Positions 1-13,400 of a stretch of DNA of 64,000 bases are shown in pieces. Source of the stretch: Crotophaga sulcirostris (lineage: Eukaryota; Chordata; Aves; Cuculiformes; Crotophagidae); assembly GCA_013397455.1 (NCBI GenBank), contig VYZB01000172.1, forward strand, positions 1,461,351-1,525,350, in the 5' to 3' direction. The number at the start of each line of letters is the position of its first letter. The first letter of the stretch is position 1. A program made the translations under genes and the position numbers. The notes under the pieces are model-generated. The model was not told the origin of the DNA. It did not search any database and saw only the letters and a list, made by a program, of their open reading frames with translations.

Positions 1-1723
1 TAAATTCTGTTTATGGTTGAGATCTCAAACTGAATTTATGCTTTCTCTGCCTTTTTTTGAGCTACTTTTATTATTTTGTTATATTTTATACATATGTATA
101 TGCACACATACACATATATATACCTATCTCTATAAATACATCCCCTTCCTATCCACTTGATAGAGAAAGAGATGGTATTTGAAAGTAATGCCATTTAAGC
201 AAATCTTTAAGACTCCTCTTATTCAGCAGTTGCTAAGATGGGGTTTCTTAGTTACATAGCTTTAAACTATTTTCCTCTTTTTTTAACTAAGCCAGTTCTG
301 AGTACTCACTGCTGTTTCTGTCAAGTTGAGTAACAGAGGACAAACAGGAAAATAACAATATGGCCTGCATCAGGCCACGAAAGAACAGACAACTTTATGG
401 GAGTGAAGAAACTTTCCATTCCAAAGGGGGCTCAGGCTGGTTGTAGCACCCACCACTACAGAGGCTGCAGCTGAACTGCCTCTTTTCCTTAGTAAAAATC
501 TCAGGACAATGGGGAGAAAGGAGGAAGAAGCTCCTTGCAAATTGTTATCCTCCTGCTCCTGCAGAAGGTCTAACCATACCTTGGTCCTGTAGGCCTTCTG
601 CATAGCATTTAGGCTCTGTTCAGTCATAACGTGCCATGAGCTGGAAGTTCTGCTCCTCCTAAGTTCCTGCTTTACTCTTTAAAAGTAGGCACATTATTCA
701 CTGTATAAGGAAGAGCTCCTACAGAGAGGTGGTGTATTTCCAGCTGTGTGCCTGAGGTAGCTAGAGGCTCTTGCCCATTCTCTGACATCACGTTTGATGC
801 AGCAGGCAGAGCTACAGAAGTAGCAGAGCTGCAATATCACAGTAAATTCACTGCAAGCAAATCTCAGAGGACAAAAACAACATTGTCTATTCAATATGCA
901 AGTGTCCTCAGAGGAACACTTAAGCAAAGAGAGTAGATTTTCTTGTAATAGCGTTTCTTAAAGTAAAAAAAAAAAAGCCCAGCAGCACAGATGAAAATAG
1001 TACAGCTGTGACTCTTCCGAACAAAAAATGACAGTTGAAGCTGGTCTGGATACAGCAATAAGTATCTTCAAAGGCAAAAGGCACTTCAGTTTTCACATGT
1101 AACCAGAAGGCTAAAGTTCAGTACATCCTCTTAAGCTAATTATTATACACAAGCAAGTTGGCCCCTTTTGTAACCAGCAAGTTTATTCGATCTTGGAATC
1201 CACATAAACGAATGTGAAGATGAAGAGCTACACTATATCTACATTACATTTGTATTAACGCTTCCAAACACGCATGAGCAGAGCTATCCAGATCAGAGTT
1301 GAGGACCCACACAGTCAAAGAGGACAACAAATCGCTTTGTAGTTTGCAAGGAATAACATTCAGTATTAAAAGGAGAATTTATCAGGTCTAATAGCTCAGG
1401 GCATTTGTACCGACACAGAAAGCTCTGAAGGTCAAAGTTACACTTAAAAAGGACCAAACCCATTAGCAATCAGCATTCCTATGGTATTCTGTGCACTACG
1501 CTGATGCACAAAATAAAGTTTTTCACACACTCCTCCATCTCATTGTTACCATCAGAATATCTGACACCCTAGTCCACACCATCAAATGAAGATGAAATCG
1601 GATACTTTATAAATTTTATTAGTTAAAATATTTCACTCTGAGTACTGTAAGGAAGATAAACTAAATTCAGTCACTGTTTGAAAATTTTTATATCACTGAG
1701 ACATTGCACCAAAAAGCTATACA
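1..1723. other. Intergenic AT-rich stretch, no supported gene
   Basis: No exon, RNA gene or recognisable repeat is supported here. TA-rich microsatellite-like sequence lies at about 78-125. A short open frame on the minus strand at 370-627 is composed more like protein than its neighbours and contains an AAG|GTATGG donor-like site, but I recognise no family in it and see no matching acceptor, so it is not called. The stretch is downstream of the PTPN3 3' end. Confidence 0.5.
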
Positions 1724-2175
1724 TCATAGAATCACAGAATGCTTTGGGTTAGAAGACACCTTGAAGATCATCTAGATTCAACCCCTCTGCCATGGGCAGG
1801 GACACCTCCCACTGGATCAGGTTGTTCAAAGCCTCATCCAGCCTAGCCAGGGATGGAGTTTCCACAGCTTCTCTAGGCAAGCTGTTCCAGTACCTCACCA
1901 CCTTCACAGTAAAATATTTCTTCCTAATGTCTAATCTAAATCTTTCCTCTTTCAGTTTAAAACTGTTACCCCTTAATCCTATCACTGCCCTCCCTGATAA
2001 AGAGCCCCTCCTCATCTTTCCTGTACCCCCCTTTAAGTACTGTAAATGTGCTATAAGGTCTTCCCGGAATCTTCTCTTCTCCAGGCTGAACAACCCCAGC
2101 TCTCTCAGCCTGTCTTCATATGGGAGGTACTCCAGCCCTCTGATCATCTTCATGACTCTCCCCCTCTGGCCACAG
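1724..2175 (-). mobile_element. CR1 LINE, 5'-truncated 3' end, antisense
   Basis: Read on the minus strand this encodes the C-terminal part of the CR1 ORF2 protein: a frame with YEDRLRELGLFSLEKRRFRE, then LDIRKKYFTVKVVRYWNSLP, followed by the CR1 3' tail with the octamer-like ATTCTGTGATTCTATGATG. The frame is open for about 145 codons, so this copy is only moderately decayed. The reverse transcriptase core and endonuclease are missing, as in most genomic CR1 copies, which are truncated at the 5' end. Boundaries are accurate to about 10 bp. Confidence 0.9.
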
Positions 2176-3542
2176 AAATAGTACATATATTGGGAAATGT
2201 CAGTTTGACATATATATTCACAATTGCTATAAATTCAAGCACGACTGTCAAAATTTAGGTTCTCACCAGTGACTGCTCATTAGGAGTCTTTGCCTGACAT
2301 AAATTACATAAAGACACCTTTTCTCCACTCTCAGCTCCCTGCTGGAGCACCCTGTTCCTCTGTGGGGTTTCTGGTACCATAAGGATTTTAAAGGATTGCC
2401 TTGTGTGTAGGATTGAAATACCCATGTGCTTTACACTTAGGCACATTAAAGCCTTCTCCCCACTAGCAATCAGTTACACAAATTTAGAAAATACAGCCTT
2501 GGGCTTGCAGTCTACTTCTGTCTTATCTCCTCCAAAAGGCTCTTTTGCACCTTATCCTGTTAACAGGCTGTGAAGACACACACATCTTTCTATGTTGTTT
2601 CATAAGGATTTCTAGCAAAAACTTCACCTTAGTAGCTTTCTGTGCACCTATAAGAGATTCTAATCTGCACTTATATCCCATATCCAAGCTGCCCATATGG
2701 TCAGTTTTGGCCCTGTACTTCATTTCACCTGGATTTCATTGAATTCATAGCTTCATTAGGATACTGATTGTTCTGAAGGTTTACTGGCCTCAGGCTTAAA
2801 AAGACTAAGCAGTAGGCACAGCTATGTCTTGTAAAGAGCAAAAAATGCTTCCTAATACCTATACCAGTTCTTACCCAAACTCTGAAAATATTTTCAGGTC
2901 AATGCTCTATCTATGGTAGTGTCAGATTCAACCTTCAGTGCGTTTTCCATTTTGTAACTTATAAACTTGCATTTTACACATGAATAAATGAAAATAGTTC
3001 AAGGAGAGCATCATTGAGCTCTGGTTTGTTGTGAAAATGTGAAATTAATCCTGGAGCAAAAGAGGGTGTAGAACATAGGACTGCATGGACACCTCTGGGC
3101 AGTATCTTGAGGAAGTCTTCCATTAGACACAGGAAATCCCAAAGGGAAGCGTAGTCTGTGCATTTTACATACAGCAGAAAAAAAAGAAAATCTGCACTTT
3201 AAATACTGTTTATGTGGCTTTGTGTGTCATGACAGCAAAGGTTAATCAGTCTAATTAATCGAGACAATCCTGTTTTATAAATATTGTTGAAAGTGAAATA
3301 TTCCTAAGAATTCGTGGCTTACTTTGTTGCTTTAGTTCTCCAGCAAGCTATTTATGAAAGAGTTACACACTGTATCTATATGGAGTAGACACTTTCCATA
3401 GGTGTTTGCTTGCATATTTGCTGCAAGATGCAGCCATGTATGATTTTTATTAAAAGGATTAAAAATATCAGTAATTTTTTCTCATGCAACTCTTCATTTC
3501 TTCTTGAATAAAGCCACAGTAAAACCATATAGCCAAAAATGC
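2176..3542. other. Intergenic, nothing recognised
   Basis: Single-copy-looking AT-rich sequence with no supported exon, repeat or RNA gene. It lies between an antisense CR1 and the region that may hold the distal PTPN3 poly(A) sites. Confidence 0.4.
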
Positions 3543-3660
3543 TTTATTTCACCATTAGCCATATAACAAATAAGCGGAAAATGGTGGCAGCAATATTTTG
3601 GTCCAAAACAGTTCCAAAACCCAAGAAACCTATACTTAAACCATTAACCAATACTTTATT
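3543..3660 (-). promoter_or_regulatory. PTPN3: Candidate distal poly(A) signals of PTPN3
   Basis: Two AATAAA hexamers occur on the minus strand, at 3543-3548 and 3655-3660. Two more lie a little upstream at 3842-3847 and 4083-4088. The lowest is followed on the minus strand by a U/GU-rich stretch (TTTTTGGCTATATGGTTTTA), as expected at a cleavage site. If used, these would give a 3' UTR of about 6.8 kb. In AT-rich DNA such hexamers also occur by chance, so this is only a candidate. Confidence 0.25.
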
Positions 3661-6600
3661 CCTATAAAAATAAAAAAGAAAAACAATACATTCATTTCAA
3701 GAAGAGTCTACATTTTTAAACAATAAATTAAGCTTTGTAATATCAACATTAATTTACATTTCAAATGATTTAAAAGAAAAGTACAGGTTTGGATACAAAA
3801 CAAACTCTGTCTTTACCTTCCAAATATATCAAATACATTCTTTTATTCCTTTAATGCACTGGCACCTAAGATCTTAGAAGAAACTAGAGCACTACAGAAA
3901 CAGCCATTGAAAAAAAATAGCCAGTGACTGAATGGATATTATCTTCCAAGTTTTTTCTACATCTCTGATAAAAACACCAATTGAATGTATATGAAAATAC
4001 AAACTTAATGACTGGAATAGTGGAATCTTTTGCAAAGCTTGCAAAAATCCCCCTGACTTCGGTTTTCCCAAATGTTATGTATTTTATTCCAGTACTAATA
4101 AGCGCATTTCCATATCAGTTGCAACAAAGGTCAGTTTTAACCAATACATCATTTGTTACTTGAGTGCCAGGCAGACTTTCAAAGGTAAGACTGTCCTCAT
4201 TATTTATCTTGTATAACTCTATTTAGGGTTATACAACGAAGTGTGAAAACCTAAATTGTTTAGTACTTACTGCATAGGTCATTAGAATATAATGATTGAT
4301 ACTTGTCATTTATGTTGCAAAATCTGTATTTGAAACATATTTACATTTGACTGTATAAAACAAATTCCCCACCTAATTTCTACAGACACTTATTTAACTT
4401 CTATTAAAAACTAGGAAAGCAACAGCTATACCGAATTTTCATTCATGTATGCTAAACTGTGAATTAGAAGGGCACTGATCAAGAGTAACTCAATGGCTAC
4501 CATGCTAACCTGCTGCTGAAATGAAACAAATGAAACCCAGGGATGTTATGAGTGCTGATTTGAGCTTTTTTTTTCCTGGAATAAACACAAGATTTCACTG
4601 CTCTTGCAAACTCATACAGACACACCTGATGACTTTAAAGTTCACTGCTAAGGTTAGATAATAAAATTACAACCCCATTAAGGTCAATACAGACTGCTGA
4701 TCTACTAAACAGGCTTTCAATCTCTTCCCTAATGAAGGAAGCACTTTCTCCTTCCATCCTGTAGCAGGGATTTCTGAACCAGAATTGAAACCAACCCTTC
4801 GTCAGAGGCTGAAAAATTGATCAGGCAGGTAGGGTGATGTCAACTTTTCTTTCCTTTGGTGGCCATACTACTTACTAGTTGACAACTAGTTTGGTTTATG
4901 ACTACATAAGACACAGCCACGGCAAAGATAATATTTCTAGCAGCTTGCTTTTTTGTTTTCTATATTTTTTTAACAGAGAATAAATAAGGAAAAATTTCAA
5001 CTTAAAATTTTCTGGTTCAGCTTGAGAAATAGGAAATCCCATAAATAGTAGGGCTCTTTGCTCTTCCAAAATATCTTAATGATTTTTATCACTGTTAGCA
5101 GCAGTGTTTAAATTCCTCAGATCGGGGCTCAGTTCAGGCCTGTCTGAACACCACATTGCACCTTCAGCAGGTGTAAGTATCATCAGATCTTAAGCAACAG
5201 CAACATCACTTAATCTGCCTATGATAAAGCCAGCTTTACAGTTGTCGAAAATCTCAGTGTTTTTCTAAGGTAAAACACTGACAACTCAAGAAACAACAAC
5301 ATGAAAGACAAGAAAACAGAAGCTGAACAACTAACAATAATCTGAGGTGTTTCATTAATGTCTATTAAAATTGATGCTTTAATATTTTAAATAAAATTTC
5401 ATTAAAGATTCAAAACCTGCAGCTAAGCTCAAAATAACACAATCTAAGACACTTACCCAAGTCATTTAATCAAGTAGGCTGCAACAAAATTAGGAGAGTC
5501 AATAAATACACATTCTACTCCCTATTCCCAAAGACACCTTGAGATGAATTGGTCTTTTTTATTAAAAATAAAAAAAAAAGAAAGGAAACTACCATGACAA
5601 TAGTTACTGGTCTCTTAACTACAGCCAAAACTAAACAAATAGTGTCAACAGCCCACACATTTGCTTTTCCCATGATATTCTTGGTTCTCAACAATTGCTC
5701 TTTTTATCAGTGGTCAAGTCAGACCACTACTGCTAAAGGGTTAGTCTGAGCTGAAAAATTATTAAATCTATCAATATTGTGTGTTACTCCTTCCCTTCCA
5801 TTTGAAGAAACATTATTTTAAACAAGACAAGTTTCAGTGATTGTGGATACTACTGTTTGAAGCGTGTACTGCTACTGAACAACTGGAACAGTAAATATGT
5901 TAAAGTACACTAAAACTAAATCATATTGCATTAGATTGCTGTATTTAAACTGTTAATATAATGCTTATTAAAACACAGTCATCTGAGATGGCTTAACACT
6001 ATCAGTGTCAGAACTTAAATGTGAGAAAATCCAATTAGTCAAAACATTATGTTTTATATAATGAATTAATCATTCACTTGGCTTTCAACTGCCTTTGAAC
6101 AAAGTACTTCATGACACAACTTTACCTTCTATATAGTTTCAATTAATAAATGCTTTTAACCAAGCAGACTAATTGCAGGTTACCAACTGAAATACAAATG
6201 TTTCCCAACGCATGTTCTCTCTGGAAAGGCTTTATGTGAATGAGTAAAATAAACTTGCACTTAGATGCTACATTTCAAGACATAACAATAAAGTCATTAT
6301 TAGTGAAATAACTATGCTTACATTTTAATTAATTGACTATGAAGCATATGTGTATTTTCAACATTTTCAATCAGTGGACCATTTATGTATTTAGTCTGAC
6401 ACACAAGAACACCATCTAGAGGGAAGAACTTTTGTTGTAAAACAGTATCATATTATGTTTGTAACAAAGCAAATGCATAGTTCATTAGATATTTCAGAAC
6501 TACAGTTCTTTTGAATACATATATATATATATATACACTTAACCAAGTACTGCATAGTAGAAAAAAGGAGGGGGGAAAAAAAGAGAACCAACTTAAAAAC

Positions 6601-8459
6601 AAAAAAAAAGAGTGACTACAAAAGAGCTATTGCTGAATTCTTAGGTACATTTTGTATGCCTACAATTTAGTACCAACACTTCGAAGTGTATTACTGAAAA
6701 GCAAATCCTTGGATTACAAAATATTTTCTCTCCCCCGCCCCTGCCCCTTTTTTTTTTTTTTGCAAAATACCAACACTATTCAAAGTTTGGTTGTATTTTA
6801 ATGATTCGTATTTCATACACCCTGTTACACAAAAGGCATCATGGTTTACGGCACCATTTTTCTTATTTTCAGTACATTGCAAGATCTCTCCCTTGCACCC
6901 CTTTGTCAGAAGTGTTCCCCTGTGATATTTCTGAAGATGCTTGGAATAGGCATTTTAGTCACCTTTGTATCAAATATAAAGCCACTTCGTTAAAATTTAA
7001 TTCTGAAGAATAAATGTTAGTGTATTTCACAGTGATGAAAACCTCAAAGGTTTATTAATCCCTCTTCATTCACCATTTCGCTAGAAATTCTGAATACTTA
7101 TTGGCGTGACCACACCAGCACAGGTAAAAATGAAGTTAAAATGTTTTTGAAGGTTACACAGAATCTTGACTTCCCAGCATTTTCTGCTATTTGTCAATTG
7201 CTTGACAGTTTAAAATTTTGTGTTAGGAGTTTTATCTCCTACCAAAAAACCAAACCAAACCAAATAATCCATCAACCCTGTGCCTTACTAAGTTCCTAAT
7301 TCTTGTGGAAACAAAAGCCAGCACTGAGAAGATGTTTTCAGAATTATGGTTTCATTGCAAGATGAGATCTAAGGCATACATCATTCAGTGCAAAGTCATC
7401 ACACACTACAGAGAGAAGACAAAACCCCTTCATTCTCCTCTATGGACCCTACAGGTACATGTGCAAAACCCAGCAAAAGTGAAATAAAGATGGACACAAT
7501 GTACAAGATACTTGAGTAGTTAATATTTGCTCTAGTTTAAAAAAAACCAAATATTACAGAGATTATTATTTTTATAGCTTTAAGTATTGTCTCAGTGGCC
7601 AGCAATTTCAAACCAGTTATTAAAATCCAAGTAAGAGTTCACAAAAGGTATTACCAAAATCATCTAAGTTTACCAGAACAAAAGCAGCATTTGTTGTCAC
7701 AATATACCATCATCATTTAAATGCACACACACACACAAATGTAAGACAAGCTTATACCATGTATCTCGATATTGGAGTTATATATGGAATAAACGTACAG
7801 TGTTTTGGTAAACACATATTCAACATAAAGAAACATAAATAGCAATAGGAACATAGCAATAACCTTGAACATGAGTAAAACATAAGTTCAATCAAGTACT
7901 TCCATGAAAGAAACAGATGTCACAAAGAGATGCTCCAAAGATTTTCCTACTATTTATTTTCTTGATTTTTTTCCTCCTTGCCCTTTCCATTTTTGACAAA
8001 CTTAATTGCAAGCAATGTTAACTGCAAGGGAAGACTTTGACATCTGGGCACAGCAAAACTTAAAACAAACAAACAAACAAAAATGGAAGAAAAAGAAAAA
8101 AAAAAGAGAGATGTTTTAACATAAAGGTGCATACATAACAAAAGGGAGGTTTTTGTTAACTACCCACCCAGCAGGCACAGATTCTTTAGTGACCACTACT
8201 CCTCAGATGAGAAAGAGCCACTAGGTTTTCTCATTGCTCAGCGTTGTCTCTAACAGCAGCAGGCAGCCTGCAATCATCCACTTTTACACATGCATTTCTC
8301 AAAAAAGCTTCTGACAAACACATGCATGTCCAGTATCATTCTACATTTGGAGTCACAGACAGATTGAGTGATGTAATGCAGTTTAGCAAGTTAAGGGTGA
8401 ACCAGAGTTAGACTCCTGCTTTCCAATCTGTGCTCAATCAAGGAAGAGGATAATGATCC
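3661..8459. other. Possible extended 3' UTR or intergenic DNA of PTPN3
   Basis: No coding exon or CR1 copy is seen. The stretch holds further minus-strand AATAAA hexamers at 7051-7056 and 7953-7958, a short (TA)n tract at about 6517-6534, a (CA)n tract near 7722-7736 and an (AAAC)n tract near 8063-8082. The lack of interspersed repeats over nearly 7 kb downstream of the stop would fit a long 3' UTR, but the sequence alone does not settle this. Confidence 0.35.
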
Positions 8460-10386
8460 AAAATATTACAAAAACTTTATTGAAAATGAAATCTGAAATG
8501 CAGTAAATAACAATGAGCACAAAACTATTCACCCTTCTAACTAACAAAGCCAAGAAGCTTTCCATGTTTCCAATTATCCTGCGTGTTCCAATTAAAACTC
8601 TTTTGATCAATAAATAGTAACTAAGTGTCTTCTTTACAGATAACTAATAATGTCATCTTGAAGAAAGCACTAAGCCTACAGAAGACAAGGGTCAGCAATT
8701 TAGCACATCCTACACTCACTTTTTTTACTCCTGGGGAAAAAGAAAATATGCCTTCTGGTAACATGAGATGCATATTGTACAGCTGTGGCAGTTTCTACAA
8801 TGAAACTCCAGATACAAATGATAATATCCATAATACAAACAATAATTCTAAAATATATCTAAATATGTGTGTGTATATATATCTAAAAAAGAAAATTATC
8901 TAATTTTCTCTTTTATGCACATATAAACATCTCGCTAATATGCCCCATAAAAATTTTTCCTTATTTAGGACTAATCTTTTAAATAACAGAATTTTAAACA
9001 GCCCCTTAGAATATTTTTTTAAACACTATTAAAAAATGAAGAACTATGTCAGGGTAATCAAAATCACACACAAAATAAATTAACATCATACAAATGTGGT
9101 TATATTGTTCAGAAAGTCCAATTCTCCCATTTGAAATGAAACGGAGACCAGTGTACCTTAGGGTGAATTATTCATCAATATACAAATTCATTCTCTCTTT
9201 CCATGTAAATCTTCATGTGAATTTAGCTGCATTTCCATAAAGCAAGAAACACAGTAAATCCGCAGAACTCTTGCAAAAGGGAGTTGTGTTTCGCTGGAGA
9301 AGAGCAGTTTATGCTGAAGGGCAGCAAGTCAACATCCTATCACCATCTGAACGCCAGCAACACCTGTGCTCTTGTAAGCTTCACACCTTGAATTAGCAGC
9401 AACATATTTGATGGGTTCAGTAGTAATATTTCTTCCAGTATTGAATTAGACTACTTTGCATATTCAGTAAGTCAGAATTCTAGTATTTGTGTGCAACATT
9501 AATCCATATTTACACCTGAGAACTCATAAATACACATGGAAACAAAGGTGAAAGAGAATTAAACCTCATTTTAAATTAAAATGTTTTCAGTCCACATACA
9601 GAAACAGCAGTGAAAAAAAAGTATAAAGCAGATGGACAGCAGAAACAGAACGAGTACTAAAAACACGTTGGTCACTGTTAAAAGGCCAAGTTGCAATTAA
9701 AATTGATCAACAGAAGATATAGACTGTACCATCTGCATAAATGCTTAAATGCAGCATTATTTTGCACATCACATACAGTAGATGTGATTTCTAAGCAGCA
9801 TATTATAACAGCTGGCATACTTATTAATAGACTATGGTAACTGAATACTTAATTTCTCCAGCTCTTAACATACAGTAGTTATGCATTAACCTTTGTAAGT
9901 CTTTTAGAAGTCCAGGTTACACTTCCATGAATATTTAGTGTCCCAATAAGAAAGTTACAAATATTTACCTTCAATGAACTTGCATACAATACAAAGATAT
10001 TAAATACCTTCTTAAGCTGTATCATTTCAATACTATCAGTGTTCTTTTTGCTATTTAATAGGAAACAGAAGGACCTTTAACTTTTAGTGAAGGGTGTTTT
10101 AAGGCAGTAAGAGATATGGATTAAGGTTTCCATGATTGTTTATGGTTGTCTATGTGAATAAAGCATATTACACACAATTGCTCTCATATATTTATCTACA
10201 TGACTTCGTTATACTGTACATGATATAGCAATCGTCTTGAGAAATTTAAAGTGCCACAGTTCAAATGTGCTCATCTGTCTTTTCATGGGCTTCTAGTCCA
10301 TTCTAGATGCTTTCAAAACCAAGCCCCTGATTTACTTTAAGAGCAGTCTTTTTAGGGGAAAAAAGAATTCATCCTTCACTGCTGTG
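8460..10386 (-). other. PTPN3: PTPN3 3' UTR, proximal part
   Basis: The 3' UTR starts directly after the TAG stop at 10387-10389. The first canonical AATAAA on the minus strand is at 8476-8481, followed by a U-rich GTTTTTGTAATATTTTGG element, so transcript cleavage close to 8460 is plausible. A weaker ATTAAA lies at 10054-10059. The end point given is the proximal candidate; longer forms may extend toward 3540. Confidence 0.45.
8476..8481 (-). promoter_or_regulatory. PTPN3: Candidate proximal poly(A) signal
   Basis: AATAAA on the minus strand, the first perfect hexamer after the PTPN3 stop, about 1.9 kb downstream of it. It is followed within 20 nt by U/GU-rich sequence that could serve as the downstream element. 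Confidence 0.4.
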
Positions 10387-10464
10387 CTAACTGGAATCCA
10401 GTGGTCGAACCAATCCTTCTTTGTGAACACGAAGAATAGCTTCACAAACAAATTTGTATTGACT
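10387..10464 (-). CDS. PTPN3: PTPN3 terminal coding exon, end of PTP domain and stop
   Basis: Encodes fragment residues 648-672 (numbered from the first whole codon in the window), starting [13 protein letters not shown] and ending GLVRPLDSS before TAG. The Gln in SQY is the second Q-loop glutamine of classical PTPs, which positions the hydrolytic water. The remaining residues form the last helix of the PTP fold. The acceptor is ATGCAG|AGT, phase 0, and joins QTS from the previous exon to give QTSSQYKF, a PTPN3 signature. The chain ends 71 residues after the catalytic Cys, the same distance as in human PTPN3. The tail after the helix differs from the mammalian one. Confidence 0.95.
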   Translation of the reverse strand, partial: SQYKFVCEAILRVHKEGLVRPLDSS

Positions 10465-13400
10465 CTGCATAAGAAAGAGAATACAAAAAACATTTATGGA
10501 TGATTAATTAAACTGATTATACAGTAGTATTTAATAATACTAACAATCCTACTGCTTTCTTTTCTCCTGGAAAATGATAGAAGAGGACCTACAAACATAA
10601 AGGAGAAAATCCAACTGTCTGGGCTGTGTTCACAGTAAACAAAGGTAACATTTACTCCTCTTTGAAGGACAAGCATTAAAAATTTCACATCAAGGAAAAC
10701 ACAATACCCAAATTTAAAAGAACACATACTTAAATCTCAGGGAATAGGATTTTTTTTGTAAAAGCTATGCAAGTTTATATGATTCTTCTGTCTTTAAGTG
10801 CAAACAGTTACATTCTTTATACATCTCATCTATGGTTTTGGTACTGTTAATCTGATTATGAAAAGTATTTTAACCTTGACAGTCCTGGAGCTACATATTG
10901 CTAGACGTATTTAACTCAGATGAACAAAAATGTATTAAAGTTATCATATAGGTTACACAGGTCCAACTGCCTTGCTAAAATCTTTTCTTTTTTTAAGCCA
11001 TCTACACTATTGCTGAAGATTGAGTTGCTTTATGTTCAATTTGTGATCAGGCACACATCTCCTTTTGTAAAAGCATGGGATTAAAACCTTTGGAATGAAT
11101 ATTTTTTGAACAGTAGCAGCCATATTAAATCTTCTATCACCCAAAATTTTGAGCTCATTTGATTCTTCTAAAGCCTTGACAAATTAATGTTTCTTTCTGA
11201 ATTATACTATAACAGAGACTATTTCTTCCATGATCTTGCAATGTACCTTTTGTTAAAAGTAATTACCCTGTGAGCTCTTTCTGATAAATGATAGAAGGAG
11301 ACATTAGCAATAGGAGTAGAGTAAAATGAAAAATCCATGTAGCCTCAATAAATTTTTATGTTTAACACAATCCCAAGAACACAAGATGAAGGAAATTTCA
11401 AAGAACCTAAGAAGATCAAAGCATAACTCTTCTCCAAAAGTACTTTTCACCATTGTCAAAACCCCCAAATGAACACCTTTCTAAAAAGCTCAATGTTACA
11501 TGTTCAGAGAAGCACAGCTTCACATTTTCTATATCAGTTTTTACATCTCTGAAATGTTCTCCCAGCTGCCCTTGTACATCAGCTCTCATCAGCTCTCCAG
11601 GAGCATCTGGAATCCCCAAAATCTCCCAAAGGACGGGTCTAAAAGATAACACTTGGTCTGTGAAGGACCCAGGCTGCATTTAAATACCAGTAGTTAGGAA
11701 CATTATTCTTGTCCGTAACTTACAATACATTTTCTTTACGTAGAGAAAAACTTAAGGAAAATCTGGAGATGGAAACTAATTTTCTGCACCTCTATTTTCC
11801 TGCCTTTTCTTTCAAACATTCAGTCAATTACTCCCACCTTCAATATCGCTCTGTTCTTTTGTCTTTATTTCTTAATTATCTTGACTTTTCTCTTTATTGT
11901 TATTTGCATATTTCTACTGCCTGAACAAGCTAAGAATGATATTTAGCTCTCTTCAATATTTCTGTTAACCTCTTTGTGTCATCAAGTTCCTGAACAAATA
12001 AGAACGAACACCTCAGCATTGCTTCCTCTGACTCAGGCTATGACTACTTGTTTTCTTTGCTCTTATCTGTTGGATATATTCTTACTGTTCACCCAGATGA
12101 TAACTAATCCTATACTATATATGTCCTAAAGCATTGCTTTCTGCATTGTTTAGTATCGCTGAGTTCTCTCTAATAGATCATAATGGTTAGTTTTTCTTTT
12201 TTTCTTTTTTTTTTTTTAAGTGAAAGGCCATAGAGTTACACAAATTTTGTTGTAGCTTTATTATTTTGGTTGAAGCTTATGTTTTGCTGTTCCTGATGAC
12301 CAAATTACAGGTCTTTGAGAAACTACAGCTTTCACATGATTAAGAGTAGACACAAATTCGACCAATTAATTGCTCTGATGAGTCCATTCTTACTTACTGA
12401 GTATCCCCTGTCCACTGGTAACTCACAACGTGCCTCTGTGCTAGCTGTATCATCTTCGAATTGATGCTAGTGCTAGCTGTATCATCTTCGAATTGAAGTA
12501 CAAACACAATCCTCACAGGACAGATGAACTTGTTTCAGGCAAGGCTACTACAACTGACCAATCCCTAATGACTTCTCCCAGAAGCCCTAAGCTGAATACC
12601 AAATAGGAGCAGTGGGGTCAGCTGAAATGCAGGCATGGGAATGCAACAGAACACCCAGGACAGATCAAAACATCAATGCTCTTTCATATTCTATCTCACA
12701 GTTGACTGTTTGCTTCTGTGTCTTATATACAGCACAGCGTGCCAATTCTGCTCACTGGCTTTTCACAACACCCGCATACTTCAGAAATAACAAGTGAATT
12801 TAATTTTCACAGTATGGCTGTTACAGATCACACCTCTCTATTGTGCTGATAGTGAACTGTGGAACACAGCCAGCAAGGTAAAGAATCCTGCTATAGATAC
12901 TTAATTTTTCACACTCGCTGTCTGATGGTGAATTTATTGTTATTCCCCATATTCTTCAGTTATGTCAAACTGTGGAGCGAAAGGACAATTCCTGTTGATT
13001 TCTGATGTAGTGGGAGGTACACAGCCTCCTGGCAAACTGAAGTTTACTACAGATTCTTATGTCTGATTCTCAAAAAGACGATCATTTCTAGAAAGTTCAA
13101 GCCCAAATTTGCTCAGTTCATTTTAGAAACTATGAGAATTAGGTACAACTCCAGAAGTCAACATTCAGCTTCCTTAACCTGGAGGGTAGCCTTTCTCTTT
13201 TCATGACATCTTTTGTCACAAGCTCAGTTTTCATTTCTGCAAGGAACAGGTTGGCAACTATTCAGACAACTCCTTTCCTCAACCACACAGTCACAATGCA
13301 CTTCCTGAGAGTGCCCTCATACTGCAATGAAGAAGGGCCTCAGCAGCATACATGGACAATCTCTGTTCAAAAAGCACTCTTGCGTTACACAAGCAACTGT

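Noticed and set aside
1..3542. CpG island or promoter of a neighbouring gene downstream of PTPN3
   Set aside because: The region is AT-rich with few CpG dinucleotides and no exon recognised as a first exon.
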